This document shows, in pieces, positions 17,404 through 25,918 of a DNA stretch of 64,000 bases. The notes beneath the pieces were generated by a model. The model saw nothing but the letters and a program-made list of their open reading frames with translations. It was not told the DNA's origin and did not search any database. The DNA is from Hymenobacter monticola (GTDB lineage Bacteria > Bacteroidota > Bacteroidia > Cytophagales > Hymenobacteraceae), in contig NZ_CP094536.1 of assembly GCF_022811645.1 (NCBI RefSeq), forward strand, positions 1-64,000. The letters are read 5' to 3'. The position numbers and the translations under genes are program-made. The first letter of the stretch is position 1. Each line of letters starts with the position of its first letter.

Positions 17404-17649
17404 ATGATTCCCCTTACGTCCCCTACAACTGCGACCGCTGAACTGACCTCGGTACTCACTTGCCCGGTGTGCCAACACGCGCAAGCCGAGCAGATGCCCA
17501 CCGATGCCTGCCAGTGGTTTTACGAGTGCACCAGCTGCCACACAGTACTCAAGCCCCTGGCCGGCGATTGCTGCGTCTACTGCTCGTACGGCACGGTGCC
17601 CTGCCCGCCCATTCAGGAGCAGGGCAAAGGCGCCTGCGGCTGCTGCTAG
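17404..17649 (+). CDS. GDCCVxC-domain small metal-binding protein
   Basis: Protein of 81 residues with the signature GDCCVYCSYG that names the GDCCVxC family. Further cysteines are TCPVC, ECTSCH and a C-terminal CGCC, giving a strongly thiol-rich protein. Family members commonly accompany mer genes. It lies 12 bp after merTP in the same operon. A mercury-buffering or delivery role is inferred. Confidence 0.82.
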   Translation: MIPLTSPTTATAELTSVLTCPVCQHAQAEQMPTDACQWFYECTSCHTVLKPLAGDCCVYCSYGTVPCPPIQEQGKGACGCC

Positions 17650-17656
17650 GCCCACT

Positions 17657-17983
17657 ATGTCTACTTCGCCCTTTGCTGACGCGACCACTGAGCTGGCCGC
17701 ACTAGCCAAAGCCCTCGGTCACCCGGCGCGGGTGGCCATAGTGCGCCAGCTGCAAGCCCGTACCTGCTGCACATGCGGCGGGTTGGTGGCCGTGCTGCCC
17801 CTTTCCCAAAGCACCGTTTCGCAGCACCTGAAGGCGCTGAGCGTCGCTGGCCTCGTGCGCCCCGAAACTCAAGGCGCCCGCGCTAGCTACCAGCTCGACC
17901 CCGCCCGCTGGGCCCGGGTGCAGGAACTACTCGGCGGGTTGTTCGCCGAATTAAACCGGCGTGCCGACCAAGCCAGCGGCTAG
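17657..17983 (+). CDS. arsR: ArsR-family arsenic/metal regulator
   Basis: Protein of 108 residues from the ATG at 17657, 7 bp after the previous stop. It has the winged-helix core ([26 protein letters not shown]) and a cysteine cluster RTCCTCGG (C37, C38, C40) suited to As(III) sensing. Last gene of the plus-strand operon; its 3' end overlaps the convergent ArsO-like gene by 33 bp. Confidence 0.85.
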   Translation: MSTSPFADATTELAALAKALGHPARVAIVRQLQARTCCTCGGLVAVLPLSQSTVSQHLKALSVAGLVRPETQGARASYQLDPARWARVQELLGGLFAELNRRADQASG

Positions 17984-19018
17984 GAAAACTTGAATTTCCT
18001 CGGCCGTTGCCCGGGCTGAGCGGCCCACGCCAATAAGCGTTGCAGAGGCAAACCCCGTCCAGCTACCGTACCCAACCAACCACAAACCCGGCCGCTTGGT
18101 GGCCCGCGTGCCCGTAGTGGCCACCCGTCCATCGGCCTCCAGCACGTCCAGCCCTTCCATAAACGAAAGCGCCGGCCGGAAGCCCGTGCACCAAATCACC
18201 GCGTCCACGGCTTCTTCCCGGCCGTCGGCCCACACCACGCCCGTGCGGGTGAACCGCGCAAAGGGCCGCACACTGCCAAGCGCGCTCCGCTCGCGGGCCT
18301 CCTTCACGGAGTCCACCATCACCACGTCGCCGAGCGAAGGCGGCGGAGCCGGCGCCTGACCGGCCTGCGCGTGATAGCGTTGCGTTGCTTGGGTGAACAG
18401 CACCCGGCCGTCCACGTCGTCTGGCAGAAAGCGGGGCTCTTTTTCCGTCACCCACGTCGTCTGGGCGACCCGCGACACTTCAGCCAGTATTTGTGCGCCT
18501 GAGTTGCCACCGCCCACCACCAGCACCCGCTGCCCGGCAAAGGGCGCCGCCTCCCGGTAGTGAGCCGAGTGTAGCTGCACACCGCCAAAATCCGACTGGC
18601 CGGCATACGTCGGCACGAAGGGGTTGCGCCAGCTGCCGGTCGCGCACACCACCGCCCGGGCCTGCCACGTCCCGGCATCGGTTTGCACGGCGTAGCCTTC
18701 TCCTAACTGCTGCACCCCGACCACCCGCACAGGCCGTCGCACCGGCAGGGCGTAGCGCTGCTCGTACTGCGTGAGGTAGTCAATAACGGCATCCCGGGCG
18801 GGAAAGCCGTTGTCCAGCGGGCGCGGCATCAGCCAGCCCGGCAGCGAGCTGGCATCGGCCGGCGAGAACAGCCGCAGCGAATCCCAGCCGTGCGGCCAGG
18901 CCCCGCCCGGTTCGGCTTGGTCGTCGAGCAGCACAAAGGTCAGGCCCGCCCGCCGCAGGTAGTAGCCCACGGCCAGCCCGCTCTGGCCGGCCCCAATCAC
19001 GAGTACATCCACTTCCAT
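17951..19018 (-). CDS. arsO: flavin-dependent monooxygenase of the ArsO type
   Basis: Protein of 355 residues with two Rossmann motifs: VIGAGQSG near the N-terminus for FAD and [11 protein letters not shown] near 165 for NAD(P)H. The segments [17 protein letters not shown] and [10 protein letters not shown] fit the ArsO group within flavin-containing monooxygenases. ArsO genes are found in arsenic operons and are thought to act on organoarsenicals, but their reaction is not fully established. It is the last gene on the minus-strand arsenic cluster. Confidence 0.82.
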   Translation of the reverse strand: MEVDVLVIGAGQSGLAVGYYLRRAGLTFVLLDDQAEPGGAWPHGWDSLRLFSPADASSLPGWLMPRPLDNGFPARDAVIDYLTQYEQRYALPVRRPVRVVGVQQLGEGYAVQTDAGTWQARAVVCATGSWRNPFVPTYAGQSDFGGVQLHSAHYREAAPFAGQRVLVVGGGNSGAQILAEVSRVAQTTWVTEKEPRFLPDDVDGRVLFTQATQRYHAQAGQAPAPPPSLGDVVMVDSVKEARERSALGSVRPFARFTRTGVVWADGREEAVDAVIWCTGFRPALSFMEGLDVLEADGRVATTGTRATKRPGLWLVGYGSWTGFASATLIGVGRSARATAEEIQVFLAAGLVGTPV

Positions 19019-19077
19019 CGCCGTGCTTACGGGCGCAGCCGCACCGCGACGGCCAACGAAACCTCAATGCTGTCCGG

Positions 19078-19674
19078 TCACCGCCGGTCCACAACCGCCC
19101 GCAGGCCTTCGCTCGGGGAAGCCCCATCCAAGTACTGCACGGGGGTGGCGCCCAACACCAAGCCTTGGCCCAACGCCGTCAACAGCGCGAGCCGCGGCGT
19201 GGGCTGCCAGCGCACCCCCACCCGCAGGCGGGCCACGGTGCAGGGACGCAGGCGAATGCGAGCCGTTTCCCGTTGACCCGCACGGTCTTCATCCGTCTGC
19301 ACCAGGATTTCCTGCTGCCCGCCGGAGTACGCCAGGTTGACGCCCGCAAACGTGGTGGCCTTGCGTTCGGTCAGCATATCGACCCGCAAGCCAACCCCGG
19401 CCTTCACGCCGCTTCCGTCGTAGCCCCCGCCCACGGTGGCATCCACGCGCCGGCTCAGGCGGTAGCCCACGTCCAGCCCGTTGCCGTAGGGGGCACCCAG
19501 GCCCCCGGTCAGGGTCAGCACCACGGCCGGAGCAGCAGCGGGCATCGTGGGGGGAGCCACGGCGCTGGTATCCGTTTGCGCTCGACAGGGCAGGGCCAGC
19601 GGGCCGCTGAGAAGTAGCCCGAGCAGCGCGGTAGACTGCGTACCGACTCCCAAAGAACCCGGGCGCTTAGTCAT
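19078..19674 (-). CDS. secreted hypothetical protein, possible outer-membrane strand protein
   Basis: Protein of 198 residues with an N-terminal signal peptide (LLGLLLSGPLALPCRAQ). The mature part alternates hydrophobic and polar residues in short Gly-punctuated strands (VVLTLTGGLGAPYG, DATVGGGYDGSGV), as in small outer-membrane barrels. Its ATG overlaps the arsC stop (ATGA), so it belongs to the arsenic operon. Function unknown. Confidence 0.6.
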   Translation of the reverse strand: MTKRPGSLGVGTQSTALLGLLLSGPLALPCRAQTDTSAVAPPTMPAAAPAVVLTLTGGLGAPYGNGLDVGYRLSRRVDATVGGGYDGSGVKAGVGLRVDMLTERKATTFAGVNLAYSGGQQEILVQTDEDRAGQRETARIRLRPCTVARLRVGVRWQPTPRLALLTALGQGLVLGATPVQYLDGASPSEGLRAVVDRR

Positions 19675-20105
19675 CAGGCAGTTTGGAATTCGCGCTGCAC
19701 AAACTCGTGGGCGTAGGCCTTCACCTGGTCGCGCACGCTGTCAAACTGCTGCCTGATTTCATCCTCGGTGCCTTTGGCTTTGGCCGGGTCGGGGAAGTTG
19801 TGGTGCAGCTTTTTGGCCGAGGAAGGGAATACGGGGCACACTTCGTTGGCGTGGTCGCACACGGTCAGCACGTAGTCAAACGGCACCTGGGCGTACTCGT
19901 CCATGTGGTTGCTGGTGTGGTGGGATATGTCCACCCCGTCCGCCGCCATGGTCTGTACGGCCCGGGGGTTGAGGCCGTGCACTTCCACGCCGGCGCTGTA
20001 TACCGAGGCCCGGTCACCGAGTTCTTGCTCCAGGTAGCCGTGCAGCAGTTGGCTGCGGCAGGAATTGCCGGTGCAGAGCACCAGCACGTTTTTCTTGTCA
20101 GACAT
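19674..20105 (-). CDS. arsC: arsenate reductase, low-molecular-weight phosphatase type
   Basis: Protein of 143 residues starting MSDKKNVLVLCTGNSCRSQ, with the P-loop CxxxxCRS containing C11 (nucleophile) and the adjacent C16. The catalytic Asp is in FPDPAKAKG. VCPVFP carries a further Cys of the thioredoxin-coupled redox relay. It converts arsenate to arsenite in the cytosol for export by the ACR3 pump encoded 27 bp upstream. Confidence 0.93.
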   Translation of the reverse strand: MSDKKNVLVLCTGNSCRSQLLHGYLEQELGDRASVYSAGVEVHGLNPRAVQTMAADGVDISHHTSNHMDEYAQVPFDYVLTVCDHANEVCPVFPSSAKKLHHNFPDPAKAKGTEDEIRQQFDSVRDQVKAYAHEFVQREFQTA

Positions 20106-20132
20106 GGTCAGGGGATAGTTTATGCTTCAGAA

Positions 20133-21242
20133 TTACGCTTGCGTGGTCACGCTCTTGCCGCCGTACCAGCGGCGCCGGAACCAGAAAGCCACGTTCACCA
20201 GCGCAATCAGGGCCGGCACCTCAATCAGCGGCCCAATCACACCAGCAAAGGCCTGCCCGGAGTTGAGCCCAAACACCCCAATGGCTACCGCAATGGCCAA
20301 CTCGAAGTTGTTACCGGTAGCTGTGAAGGCAATGGAAGCATTTTCTGCATAATCCGCCCCCAGCCACTTGCCTGCGGCGAAGCTGAGCACGAACATGATG
20401 CCGAAGTACAGAGCCAGCGGCAAGGCAATGCGCAGCACGTCCAGCGGCACCTGCACAATGGTTTCGCCCTTGAGGCTGAACATGACCACAATGGTGAGCA
20501 GCAGGGCAATCAGCGTGATGGGGCTGATGGCCGGGATGTACACCTTCTCGTACCACTCGTTGCCTTTCAGCCGGCGCAGGATGGTGCGCGACAGGAAGCC
20601 GGCCGCAAACGGGATGCCCAGGTAGATGAGCACGCTCTGGGCAATGTCCCCGATGCCAATATTGACCTCGTAGCCTTTCAGACCGAAGTAGGGCGGTAGC
20701 ACGGAGATAAACAGCCAGGCCAGCAGGGAGTAGAACAGCACCTGAAAAATGGAATTAAGCGCCACCAGCCCGGCCGCGTATTCCCGCGAGCCGTCGGCCA
20801 AGTCGTTCCACACCAGCACCATGGCAATGCAACGCGCAATGCCAATCAGAATCAGGCCCATCATGTACTCAGGCTTGTCGGGCAGCAGCCAGATGGCCAG
20901 GAAAAACATGAGCAGCGGGCCCAGTATCCAGTTCAGGAACAAGGACAATCCGATGATGCGCGTGTTCTTGAAGACCTTGGGCAGTTCTTCGTACTTGACC
21001 TTGGCCAGCGGCGGGTACATCATCAGAATCAGGCCAATGGCGAGCGGCACGTTCACGGTGCCCACCGAGAAGTAGTTCACCGCGTCGTTCATGCCTGGCA
21101 CGAAGTGGCCCAGGGCCACGCCCAGCGCCATAGCCAGGAATATCCAGAGCGTGAGGCCCCGGTCCAGGCCCGAGAGTTTCTTTTCGGCCAGGGCGGCGGG
21201 AGCCGGCGCCGCGAGCGGGGCCGAAGGGTTAAGCGTTGACAT
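20133..21242 (-). CDS. acr3: ACR3-family arsenite efflux permease
   Basis: Protein of 369 residues from the ATG at 21242 (MSTLNPSAP). Ten hydrophobic segments are visible. [19 protein letters not shown] holds the conserved ACR3 Cys in helix 4, and [19 protein letters not shown] is the conserved helix 9 region. It exports As(III) using the membrane potential. Its start overlaps the end of the ArsN1 gene by 14 bp, so the two are coupled. Confidence 0.93.
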   Translation of the reverse strand: MSTLNPSAPLAAPAPAALAEKKLSGLDRGLTLWIFLAMALGVALGHFVPGMNDAVNYFSVGTVNVPLAIGLILMMYPPLAKVKYEELPKVFKNTRIIGLSLFLNWILGPLLMFFLAIWLLPDKPEYMMGLILIGIARCIAMVLVWNDLADGSREYAAGLVALNSIFQVLFYSLLAWLFISVLPPYFGLKGYEVNIGIGDIAQSVLIYLGIPFAAGFLSRTILRRLKGNEWYEKVYIPAISPITLIALLLTIVVMFSLKGETIVQVPLDVLRIALPLALYFGIMFVLSFAAGKWLGADYAENASIAFTATGNNFELAIAVAIGVFGLNSGQAFAGVIGPLIEVPALIALVNVAFWFRRRWYGGKSVTTQA

Positions 21243-21792
21243 GCGTAGAGGATAATTCGGATTCGTTGATAGGAGATGTGGGTGTGGGTAGCACGCCCAC
21301 CACGGCGCTGCGGCGCTCCAGCAGCAGGGTGTCGCGCCACACGCCGTGCAGCTGACCAATCCGCTCGCGCCGGCCCACCTCGCGGAAGCCTTCGCCAGCG
21401 TGGATGCTCACGCTGGTGGTGTTCTCGGGAAAGATGCCCGCCTGCAGCGTCCAGATGCCGTTGGCTTCGGAATCGGCCACCAGGGCGGCCAGCAGCTGCC
21501 GGCCCACGCCGCGCCCGCGGGCCGCGCCGGCCACGTACACGCTGACTTCGGCCACGCCGCCGTACACGCAGCGGCTCGACACCGGCGAGAGGGCCGCCCA
21601 GCCCAGCACCTGCCCGGTGTGGCCGTAGCCCGCGTCCACGGCCACCAGGCGGCTATGGGGCAGATGGCTGAGGTCCCAGTCCTCCCAGGTCGGGGCCGCG
21701 GTGGTGAACGTGGCGTTGCCGGTGGCAATGCCCTGCTCGTAGATGGCGCGCACCTCGGGCCAGTGCGCAGCGGTCAGGGGTTGCAGTTTCAT
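21229..21792 (-). CDS. arsN1: ArsN1-like GNAT N-acetyltransferase
   Basis: Protein of 187 residues with a GNAT fold. [14 protein letters not shown] is the acetyl-CoA loop, and [15 protein letters not shown] with [16 protein letters not shown] matches phosphinothricin acetyltransferases. In arsenic operons such enzymes (ArsN1) acetylate the antibiotic arsinothricin; the immediate coupling to the ACR3 pump supports that reading. A general phosphinothricin-type activity is an alternative. Confidence 0.82.
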   Translation of the reverse strand: MKLQPLTAAHWPEVRAIYEQGIATGNATFTTAAPTWEDWDLSHLPHSRLVAVDAGYGHTGQVLGWAALSPVSSRCVYGGVAEVSVYVAGAARGRGVGRQLLAALVADSEANGIWTLQAGIFPENTTSVSIHAGEGFREVGRRERIGQLHGVWRDTLLLERRSAVVGVLPTPTSPINESELSSTHVNA

Positions 21793-21822
21793 CAGGTAGT
21801 CAGTTGAAAGGGGTGAAAAGAC

Positions 21823-22266
21823 TTATTTGCGGTTGAGCAAGTAGGCCCCGGCGACAAGCAGCAGTGCCCCAGCTAGTCGGCTCAACGTGAGGGGATTGCG
21901 CGTTAGGCCAAGCAGCCCGAGTTGGTCGAAGAGTAGGGCCGTGAGCAGCTGCCCGGTCACAACCAGGGTGAAGAGCGGGGCCGCGCCCACGCGTTGCAGG
22001 GAAAAGGTGATGGCCGCGATGTAGACCATGCCCAAGGCGCCGCCCGTCCACTGGTACCACCGCACCCCCTGCACGGCAGCCAGGGTGGGCAGCGGCGTCT
22101 GGGTGCTGGCCAGCACCGCCGCCGCCGCCAGGGTGCCTACCAGGTAAGAGGCCAGCACGGCCCACATCACGCTCTGCAAGCCCCCGCGCAGCTGGCTGTT
22201 CACGGCCGACTGCGTGGTCAGGGCCGCCCCGGCCAGCACCAGCACGAGGAAGGGTAGGTATTTCAT
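21823..22266 (-). CDS. DMT-superfamily transporter, YdcZ (DUF606) type
   Basis: Protein of 147 residues with five predicted transmembrane helices, the short half-size form of drug/metabolite transporters. It begins MKYLPFLVLVLAGAALTTQSAVNSQLR, with the Gln-Ser-Asn pattern common at the start of YdcZ proteins. It lies 30 bp upstream of the ArsN1 gene. Substrate unknown; a role in exporting a product of the arsenic operon is inference. Confidence 0.78.
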   Translation of the reverse strand: MKYLPFLVLVLAGAALTTQSAVNSQLRGGLQSVMWAVLASYLVGTLAAAAVLASTQTPLPTLAAVQGVRWYQWTGGALGMVYIAAITFSLQRVGAAPLFTLVVTGQLLTALLFDQLGLLGLTRNPLTLSRLAGALLLVAGAYLLNRK

Positions 22267-22301
22267 GGCATAAGCAAAACCAGCAGCGCCGCCCGCGGCC
22301 C

Positions 22302-23075
22302 TTAGTAGGCCTTGCGCAACATGTCTGCGTACTCGTTGGGCAGCGCCGAGGCTTCCACCGCCTGCGCGGCCTTTTCCACGTCGTATTCCACACGAATCAA
22401 CTCCGAGCGCACGCTGTTGGGGTCCGTTAGCTTCGTGTTCTCGTCCAGGTGCAGCAGTTGGTAGGCCGCGCGCGGGTCGCCGTCCTTGGGCTTGCCCACT
22501 GAGCCGATGTTGAGCGCGTGCCGGTAGCGGGTTTCGCCCTCGTGCTCGTAGGCAAACGTGCGGTGGTAGGGCTTGTGGGTGTGCCCAAACAGCAGGATGT
22601 CGGCGTTGGCCTCTTGCAGGATGCGCAAAAAGCTGCTCTCCGGCCGGTCCTCGAACAGGTACTCGTTGATTTTGCGCGGCGAGCCGTGCACCATCAGCAG
22701 GCTCAGCGTGCAGGGCTCCTCCTGAAAGTCCAGCCGCATGTGCTTGGGCAGGTAGCGCAGGTAGCGGCGCTCCTCTTGGCCCACCACTTGATTGGTGTAG
22801 GCAATACTCTGGGCGCCCAGGTCTTTTTCCGTGTCCGTTTTGTAGGCGCAGCCGCAGTTTTCGCTGGCCATCCCGATGCCCTGGTCGTAGTTGCCGGCCA
22901 GTGTGGGGATGCCCCGCCGCCGCACTTCGTTGACCACCTCGTTGGGCCAGGGGGCGTAGCCCACCAGGTCGCCCAGGCAGAAAATCATGTCGGGCCGGCG
23001 CTGCTCCATGTCGGCCAGCACCGCTTCCAGGGCCGGCAGGTTGCCGTGCACGTCAGAGAAAAAAGCAATTGTCAT
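22302..23075 (-). CDS. metallophosphoesterase, YfcE/calcineurin-like
   Basis: Protein of 257 residues from the ATG at 23075. The metal-site motifs are all present: FFSDVHGN (DxH), GDLVGY (GD), GNYDQ (GNxD), MVHGSP and FGHTHKPY (GHTH). Cytosolic. Its job in arsenic operons is not known to me. It sits between the DMT transporter and the DUF6428 gene. Confidence 0.88.
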   Translation of the reverse strand: MTIAFFSDVHGNLPALEAVLADMEQRRPDMIFCLGDLVGYAPWPNEVVNEVRRRGIPTLAGNYDQGIGMASENCGCAYKTDTEKDLGAQSIAYTNQVVGQEERRYLRYLPKHMRLDFQEEPCTLSLLMVHGSPRKINEYLFEDRPESSFLRILQEANADILLFGHTHKPYHRTFAYEHEGETRYRHALNIGSVGKPKDGDPRAAYQLLHLDENTKLTDPNSVRSELIRVEYDVEKAAQAVEASALPNEYADMLRKAY

Positions 23076-23107
23076 CAGAAGGCGAAGAGGTAAGATGAGT
23101 AGGTAGC

Positions 23108-23142
23108 AAAACGGCGCCACCCAGGGAGGGCAGCGCCGTTTA
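23108..23142 (-). terminator. hairpin between DUF6428 gene and metallophosphoesterase gene
   Basis: Arms AAACGGCGC (23109-23117) and GCGCCGTTT (23133-23141) are perfectly complementary around a 15-nt loop. It lies 10 bp past the DUF6428 stop on the minus strand. It may be a partial terminator or an mRNA-processing site that lowers expression of the rest of the arsenic operon. Confidence 0.55.
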
Positions 23143-23150
23143 GGTCGCGT

Positions 23151-23609
23151 TTAGCAGCACCCGCCGCCGGGCGTGCAGGCCATTTGCAGCTGGGGCAGGG
23201 CAAACTGCTGGGCATCGGGGATGCCGCAGGCATCCTGGGCCAGGCAAGCCGTCTGCTTCGGCATCAGCACGAAGTCGGTGCCGTCGAAGGTGAGGCCGAA
23301 CTTGCCGATGGTGGCCTGCTGGTACTCCACTTCGATGTCCAGGTCTTCGCTGCCCAGAATCTTTTTCGACAGGTTGAGGATGTGCAGGAATTTCTGCGGG
23401 GCCAAGCGGTGGTCGTAGTCACCGGCTTCCCAGAGTTGGAAGTTGGCCACGGTTTCCTTGCGCTCCACGCCGCCGCAGTCGATGAAGTGCTTGCTCACCA
23501 AGCCGACTTCCGTCACGTGGAAGTGCGCGGGCAGGTGCTCGCCCGAAGGCAGGCGGAAATTGACGGCTTCGAGACCTGCGAGGGTCTGCTTCATTTCGGA
23601 GATTTTCAT
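23151..23609 (-). CDS. DUF6428-family arsenic-operon protein
   Basis: Protein of 152 residues from the ATG at 23609 (MKISEMKQTLAGLEAVNFRL). The pattern LPAHFHVTEVGLVSKHFIDCGG is characteristic of DUF6428 proteins, small Bacteroidota proteins that go with ArsR regulators. It has a C-terminal CTPGGGCC. The histidines and cysteines suggest metal(loid) binding, but function is not established. It follows the ArsR gene directly. Confidence 0.8.
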   Translation of the reverse strand: MKISEMKQTLAGLEAVNFRLPSGEHLPAHFHVTEVGLVSKHFIDCGGVERKETVANFQLWEAGDYDHRLAPQKFLHILNLSKKILGSEDLDIEVEYQQATIGKFGLTFDGTDFVLMPKQTACLAQDACGIPDAQQFALPQLQMACTPGGGCC

Positions 23610-23638
23610 AGTCAGAAAGGCTAGAGTGGGAAGATGAA

Positions 23639-23989
23639 TTAGCAACCGCAGGCATCGGCCGGTCCGCAGGCCGGGCTGGTGGTGGCTTCGATGAAAAAGG
23701 CGGTGAAGTGCTGGTGGACTTGCTTGAGCAGCTCGGTGTTGAGGCAGTAGCAGACGGTGAGCCCGTCAATCTCGCCACGAATCAAATCCAGGGCTTTGAG
23801 CTCCTGCAGGTGCTGCGAGACGGTGGTGCGCGAGAGCGGCAGCTCGGCGGCGATGTCGCCGGAGATGCAGGTTTGCTTGGAAGCCAGGAACTGGATGATG
23901 GCCACCCGGGCCGGGTGCGCCAGGGCCTTGGCCACGCGGGCCAGCTGCTGTTGCTCTTGGGTGAAGGCGGCGGTCTTGGCGTAGGTCAT
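23639..23989 (-). CDS. arsR: ArsR-family arsenic regulator
   Basis: Protein of 116 residues from the ATG at 23989; upstream in-frame codons would run into the operator and are not used. It shows the ArsR winged helix ([38 protein letters not shown]). C-terminal cysteines ([11 protein letters not shown]) are unusual and may form the As(III) site together with the alpha-helix Cys in KQTCISG. It heads the large minus-strand arsenic operon and should repress it through the adjacent palindrome. Confidence 0.88.
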   Translation of the reverse strand: MTYAKTAAFTQEQQQLARVAKALAHPARVAIIQFLASKQTCISGDIAAELPLSRTTVSQHLQELKALDLIRGEIDGLTVCYCLNTELLKQVHQHFTAFFIEATTSPACGPADACGC

Positions 23990-24004
23990 AACGAAGCTGT
24001 GAAG

Positions 24005-24049
24005 TATGTCGCAAATATACGACATTAAATGACGTAAGTTTGCGACATA
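24005..24049. promoter_or_regulatory. ArsR operator with divergent promoters
   Basis: A perfect 11-bp inverted repeat (TATGTCGCAAA at 24005-24015, TTTGCGACATA at 24039-24049) surrounds an inner palindrome ACGACATTAAATGACGT. Each arm contributes to a -7 box facing outward: TATATTTG on the minus strand (complement of 24012-24019) toward arsR, and TAAGTTTG on the plus strand (24035-24042) toward the gene at 24094. A repressor bound here would cover both promoters. Confidence 0.75.
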
Positions 24050-24093
24050 GATTATTTTCTTGTTATCCTTCGCCTTCTGGCCGCTTCGTTGCC

Positions 24094-24738
24094 ATGAAAA
24101 GCCCCTTGCTGATTCTGCTTGCGCTGCTGGGGTGCTTGCCCCTGTTCGCGCAGTCCGGGGCGTCGGTGCCGTTTCAGGGCCCGACCCCGGGCTTTCATCA
24201 GACCCACACCGGTCAGATACTCTTCAGTTCCACCACCATTCCCGAGGACGGCTACCCGGGCGCGGCCTACATCGGTTTGCGCACCTACGCCCTAACTCCC
24301 CAAAGCGGCTTGTACTTCACGGCCTTTCTCGGTTCCTCTCTCACCCAGGCCCTGCACCGCCTGGCGCCCCGCCTGCCGCTAGAGGAGTTGGTCCGCACGG
24401 GCACCTACCAATTCAGCTTTTACGTCGACGGGCAACTAGTATACCTCACCAACCTGCCCCCGGATGCGGTTTTCCAGGAAGTCAAGATTAACGAGACGGT
24501 ATTACCCCAGCCGTTGCGAAAGCCCGGTGAGGCGGCGGCCGAGTGGGGTCAGCTGCTGTGGGAACGGTTCCTGGCTAATGGCGGCGTCAGAGCCCTGGCC
24601 CCGGGGCAGCACCTGCTGCGCATCGAAATCCGGCCTTACTTCCAGGACCCCGCGCTGCGGGACGCGCCGGTGCTGGCCGCGGGGCAAGTAGCCCTCGATG
24701 TGACGCAGCCGCTTGCGCCCCTCAGCCGGACGCGTTAA
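24094..24738 (+). CDS. secreted hypothetical protein divergent from arsR
   Basis: Protein of 214 residues from the ATG at 24094 with a signal peptide ([16 protein letters not shown]). The mature domain is rich in beta-type sequence ([29 protein letters not shown]). I do not recognise a family. It is driven by a promoter inside the ArsR operator, so it is probably arsenic-inducible, which suggests a periplasmic role in the response. Confidence 0.65.
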   Translation: MKSPLLILLALLGCLPLFAQSGASVPFQGPTPGFHQTHTGQILFSSTTIPEDGYPGAAYIGLRTYALTPQSGLYFTAFLGSSLTQALHRLAPRLPLEELVRTGTYQFSFYVDGQLVYLTNLPPDAVFQEVKINETVLPQPLRKPGEAAAEWGQLLWERFLANGGVRALAPGQHLLRIEIRPYFQDPALRDAPVLAAGQVALDVTQPLAPLSRTR

Positions 24739-24778
24739 GTTGCGGCGGCCCCCACGTGCATCCCATGAGCTACCTGCA

Positions 24779-24784
24779 AGTCAT
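24779..24784. repeat. left target-site duplication AGTCAT
   Basis: AGTCAT directly abuts the left inverted repeat and recurs directly abutting the right one at 35615-35620. Confidence 0.8.
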
Positions 24785-24824
24785 GGCCTTGGTTAAAAGT
24801 TTGGTACAAAGGTTAAACGAACAA
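24785..24824 (+). repeat. left 40-bp terminal inverted repeat
   Basis: Differs from the right copy at two positions only. Begins GGCCTTGGTTAAAAGTTTGG. The element boundary is set by the AGTCAT duplication. Confidence 0.82.
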
Positions 24825-24908
24825 CCACTTGATGGGTATGTCAACGCCCGCGTCTCGGCCAAAGACTAACATCTCATTACCCATTTCAGCAAAAAATCAG
24901 CGGCACCA

Positions 24909-24980
24909 TCACACAGCGGCCGCAGTGTAGCCGCCGGGGCCGGAGTCGATGATGAGAACGTCTTAGGAAGAATCGGACAT
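24909..24980 (-). pseudogene. relic of a lipoamide-dehydrogenase/MerA-type flavoprotein N-terminus
   Basis: On the minus strand an ATG at 24980 is followed by codons for MSDSS, a stop, then DVLIIDSGPGGYTAAAV and another stop. This is the FAD-binding start of pyridine-nucleotide disulfide oxidoreductases, where the usual text is DVLIIGSGPGGYTAA. Two in-frame stops and the absence of any continuation show that it is a decayed fragment. No other gene is seen between the left repeat and the CDF gene. Confidence 0.6.
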
Positions 24981-25021
24981 GAGCCGGAGCAGCTTAAGGG
25001 TGAAAAATAGCCAGGCAGTTC

Positions 25022-25918
25022 TTACAGGTGGGTTTCGTGTTTAGCGAAGTCGCCGCGCTCCACCTGAATGGTGGCGTGCTGCACGGCGTGCTTCCCCGTC
25101 ACGTAGGCATGGGCGCGGGCCAGCACGTCATCGTGCTGGGCACCGTCGGCCAACACGACGTGGACGCTGAGGGCGTTGACCCCGGACGTGAGTACCCAGG
25201 CGTGCAGGTCGTGCACGGCCGCCACGCCCGGCTCGGCCAGCAGGCCTTGGCGCAGGGCTTCCAGGTTCACATCGGCCGGGGTGCCTTCCAGCAGCACGTT
25301 CACCGATTCTTTGAGCAGCGCCCAGGTGCGGGGCAGAATGAACAGGCCGATGCCGGCCGAGAGCAGCGGGTCGGCGTAGTACCACTTGGTGGTGAGCATA
25401 ATGACGCCGGCAATCAGCACCCCTACGGAAGTAAGCAGGTCGCTGAGCACCTCGAAGTAGGCCCCTTTCATGTTCAGGCTTTCGCCCGAGCTTTTGCGCA
25501 GCAGGTACACCCCGTAGAGGTTGACCAGCATCCCCACCCCGGCCACCCACATCATGGTGGTGCTTTCCACCTTGGGCGGATTCAGGAAGCGGAAATAGGC
25601 CTCGTAGAGGATATAGAGCGAAATCAGAATCAGCACCACCGCGTTGGTAAGGGCGGCCAGAATCTCGAAGCGGTAGTAGCCGTAGGTGCGCTCGGGGGTG
25701 GCGGGCTTTTCGCCGAAGCGGATGGCGAGCAGGGCCAGCCCCACCCCGGCCACATCGGTGAGCATGTGGCCGGCATCGGCCAGCAGGGCCAGGCTGCCGG
25801 TCCAGAAGCCGCCGATGACCTCGGCCACCAGGTAGGACAGGGTCGTAAAAAAGACGATGGTCAGGGCGCGTTTGTTGCGCGAAGCGGCGCTGCCGCTCAT
25901 GCCGTGGGACTCGCTCAT
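25022..25918 (-). CDS. czcD: cation diffusion facilitator (Zn/Cd/Co efflux)
   Basis: Protein of 298 residues from the ATG at 25918, which overlaps the P-type ATPase stop (ATGA). Six transmembrane helices are visible. SLALLADAGHMLTDVAGVGLAL carries the HxxxD metal site in helix 2 and FEVLSDLLTSVGVLIAG the DxxxS site in helix 5. The C-terminal cytosolic domain has VHDLHAWVLTSG. It exchanges cytosolic divalent metals for protons. The His-rich loop usual between helices 4 and 5 is short here. Confidence 0.92.
   Translation of the reverse strand: MSESHGMSGSAASRNKRALTIVFFTTLSYLVAEVIGGFWTGSLALLADAGHMLTDVAGVGLALLAIRFGEKPATPERTYGYYRFEILAALTNAVVLILISLYILYEAYFRFLNPPKVESTTMMWVAGVGMLVNLYGVYLLRKSSGESLNMKGAYFEVLSDLLTSVGVLIAGVIMLTTKWYYADPLLSAGIGLFILPRTWALLKESVNVLLEGTPADVNLEALRQGLLAEPGVAAVHDLHAWVLTSGVNALSVHVVLADGAQHDDVLARAHAYVTGKHAVQHATIQVERGDFAKHETHL

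Larger units (their letters stand above)
24765..24869 (+). pseudogene. 5' piece of a 114-residue gene split by the 10.8-kb element
   Basis: The ATG at 24765 opens a frame coding MSYLQV, then enters the left inverted repeat at 24785 and stops at 24869. Joining 24784 to 35621 (removing the element and one AGTCAT copy) restores a continuous frame: MSYLQV followed by IRHLEQVLNGCGD. Bases 24765-24784 are therefore the original 5' end of the gene whose remainder lies at 35621-35945. Confidence 0.8.
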
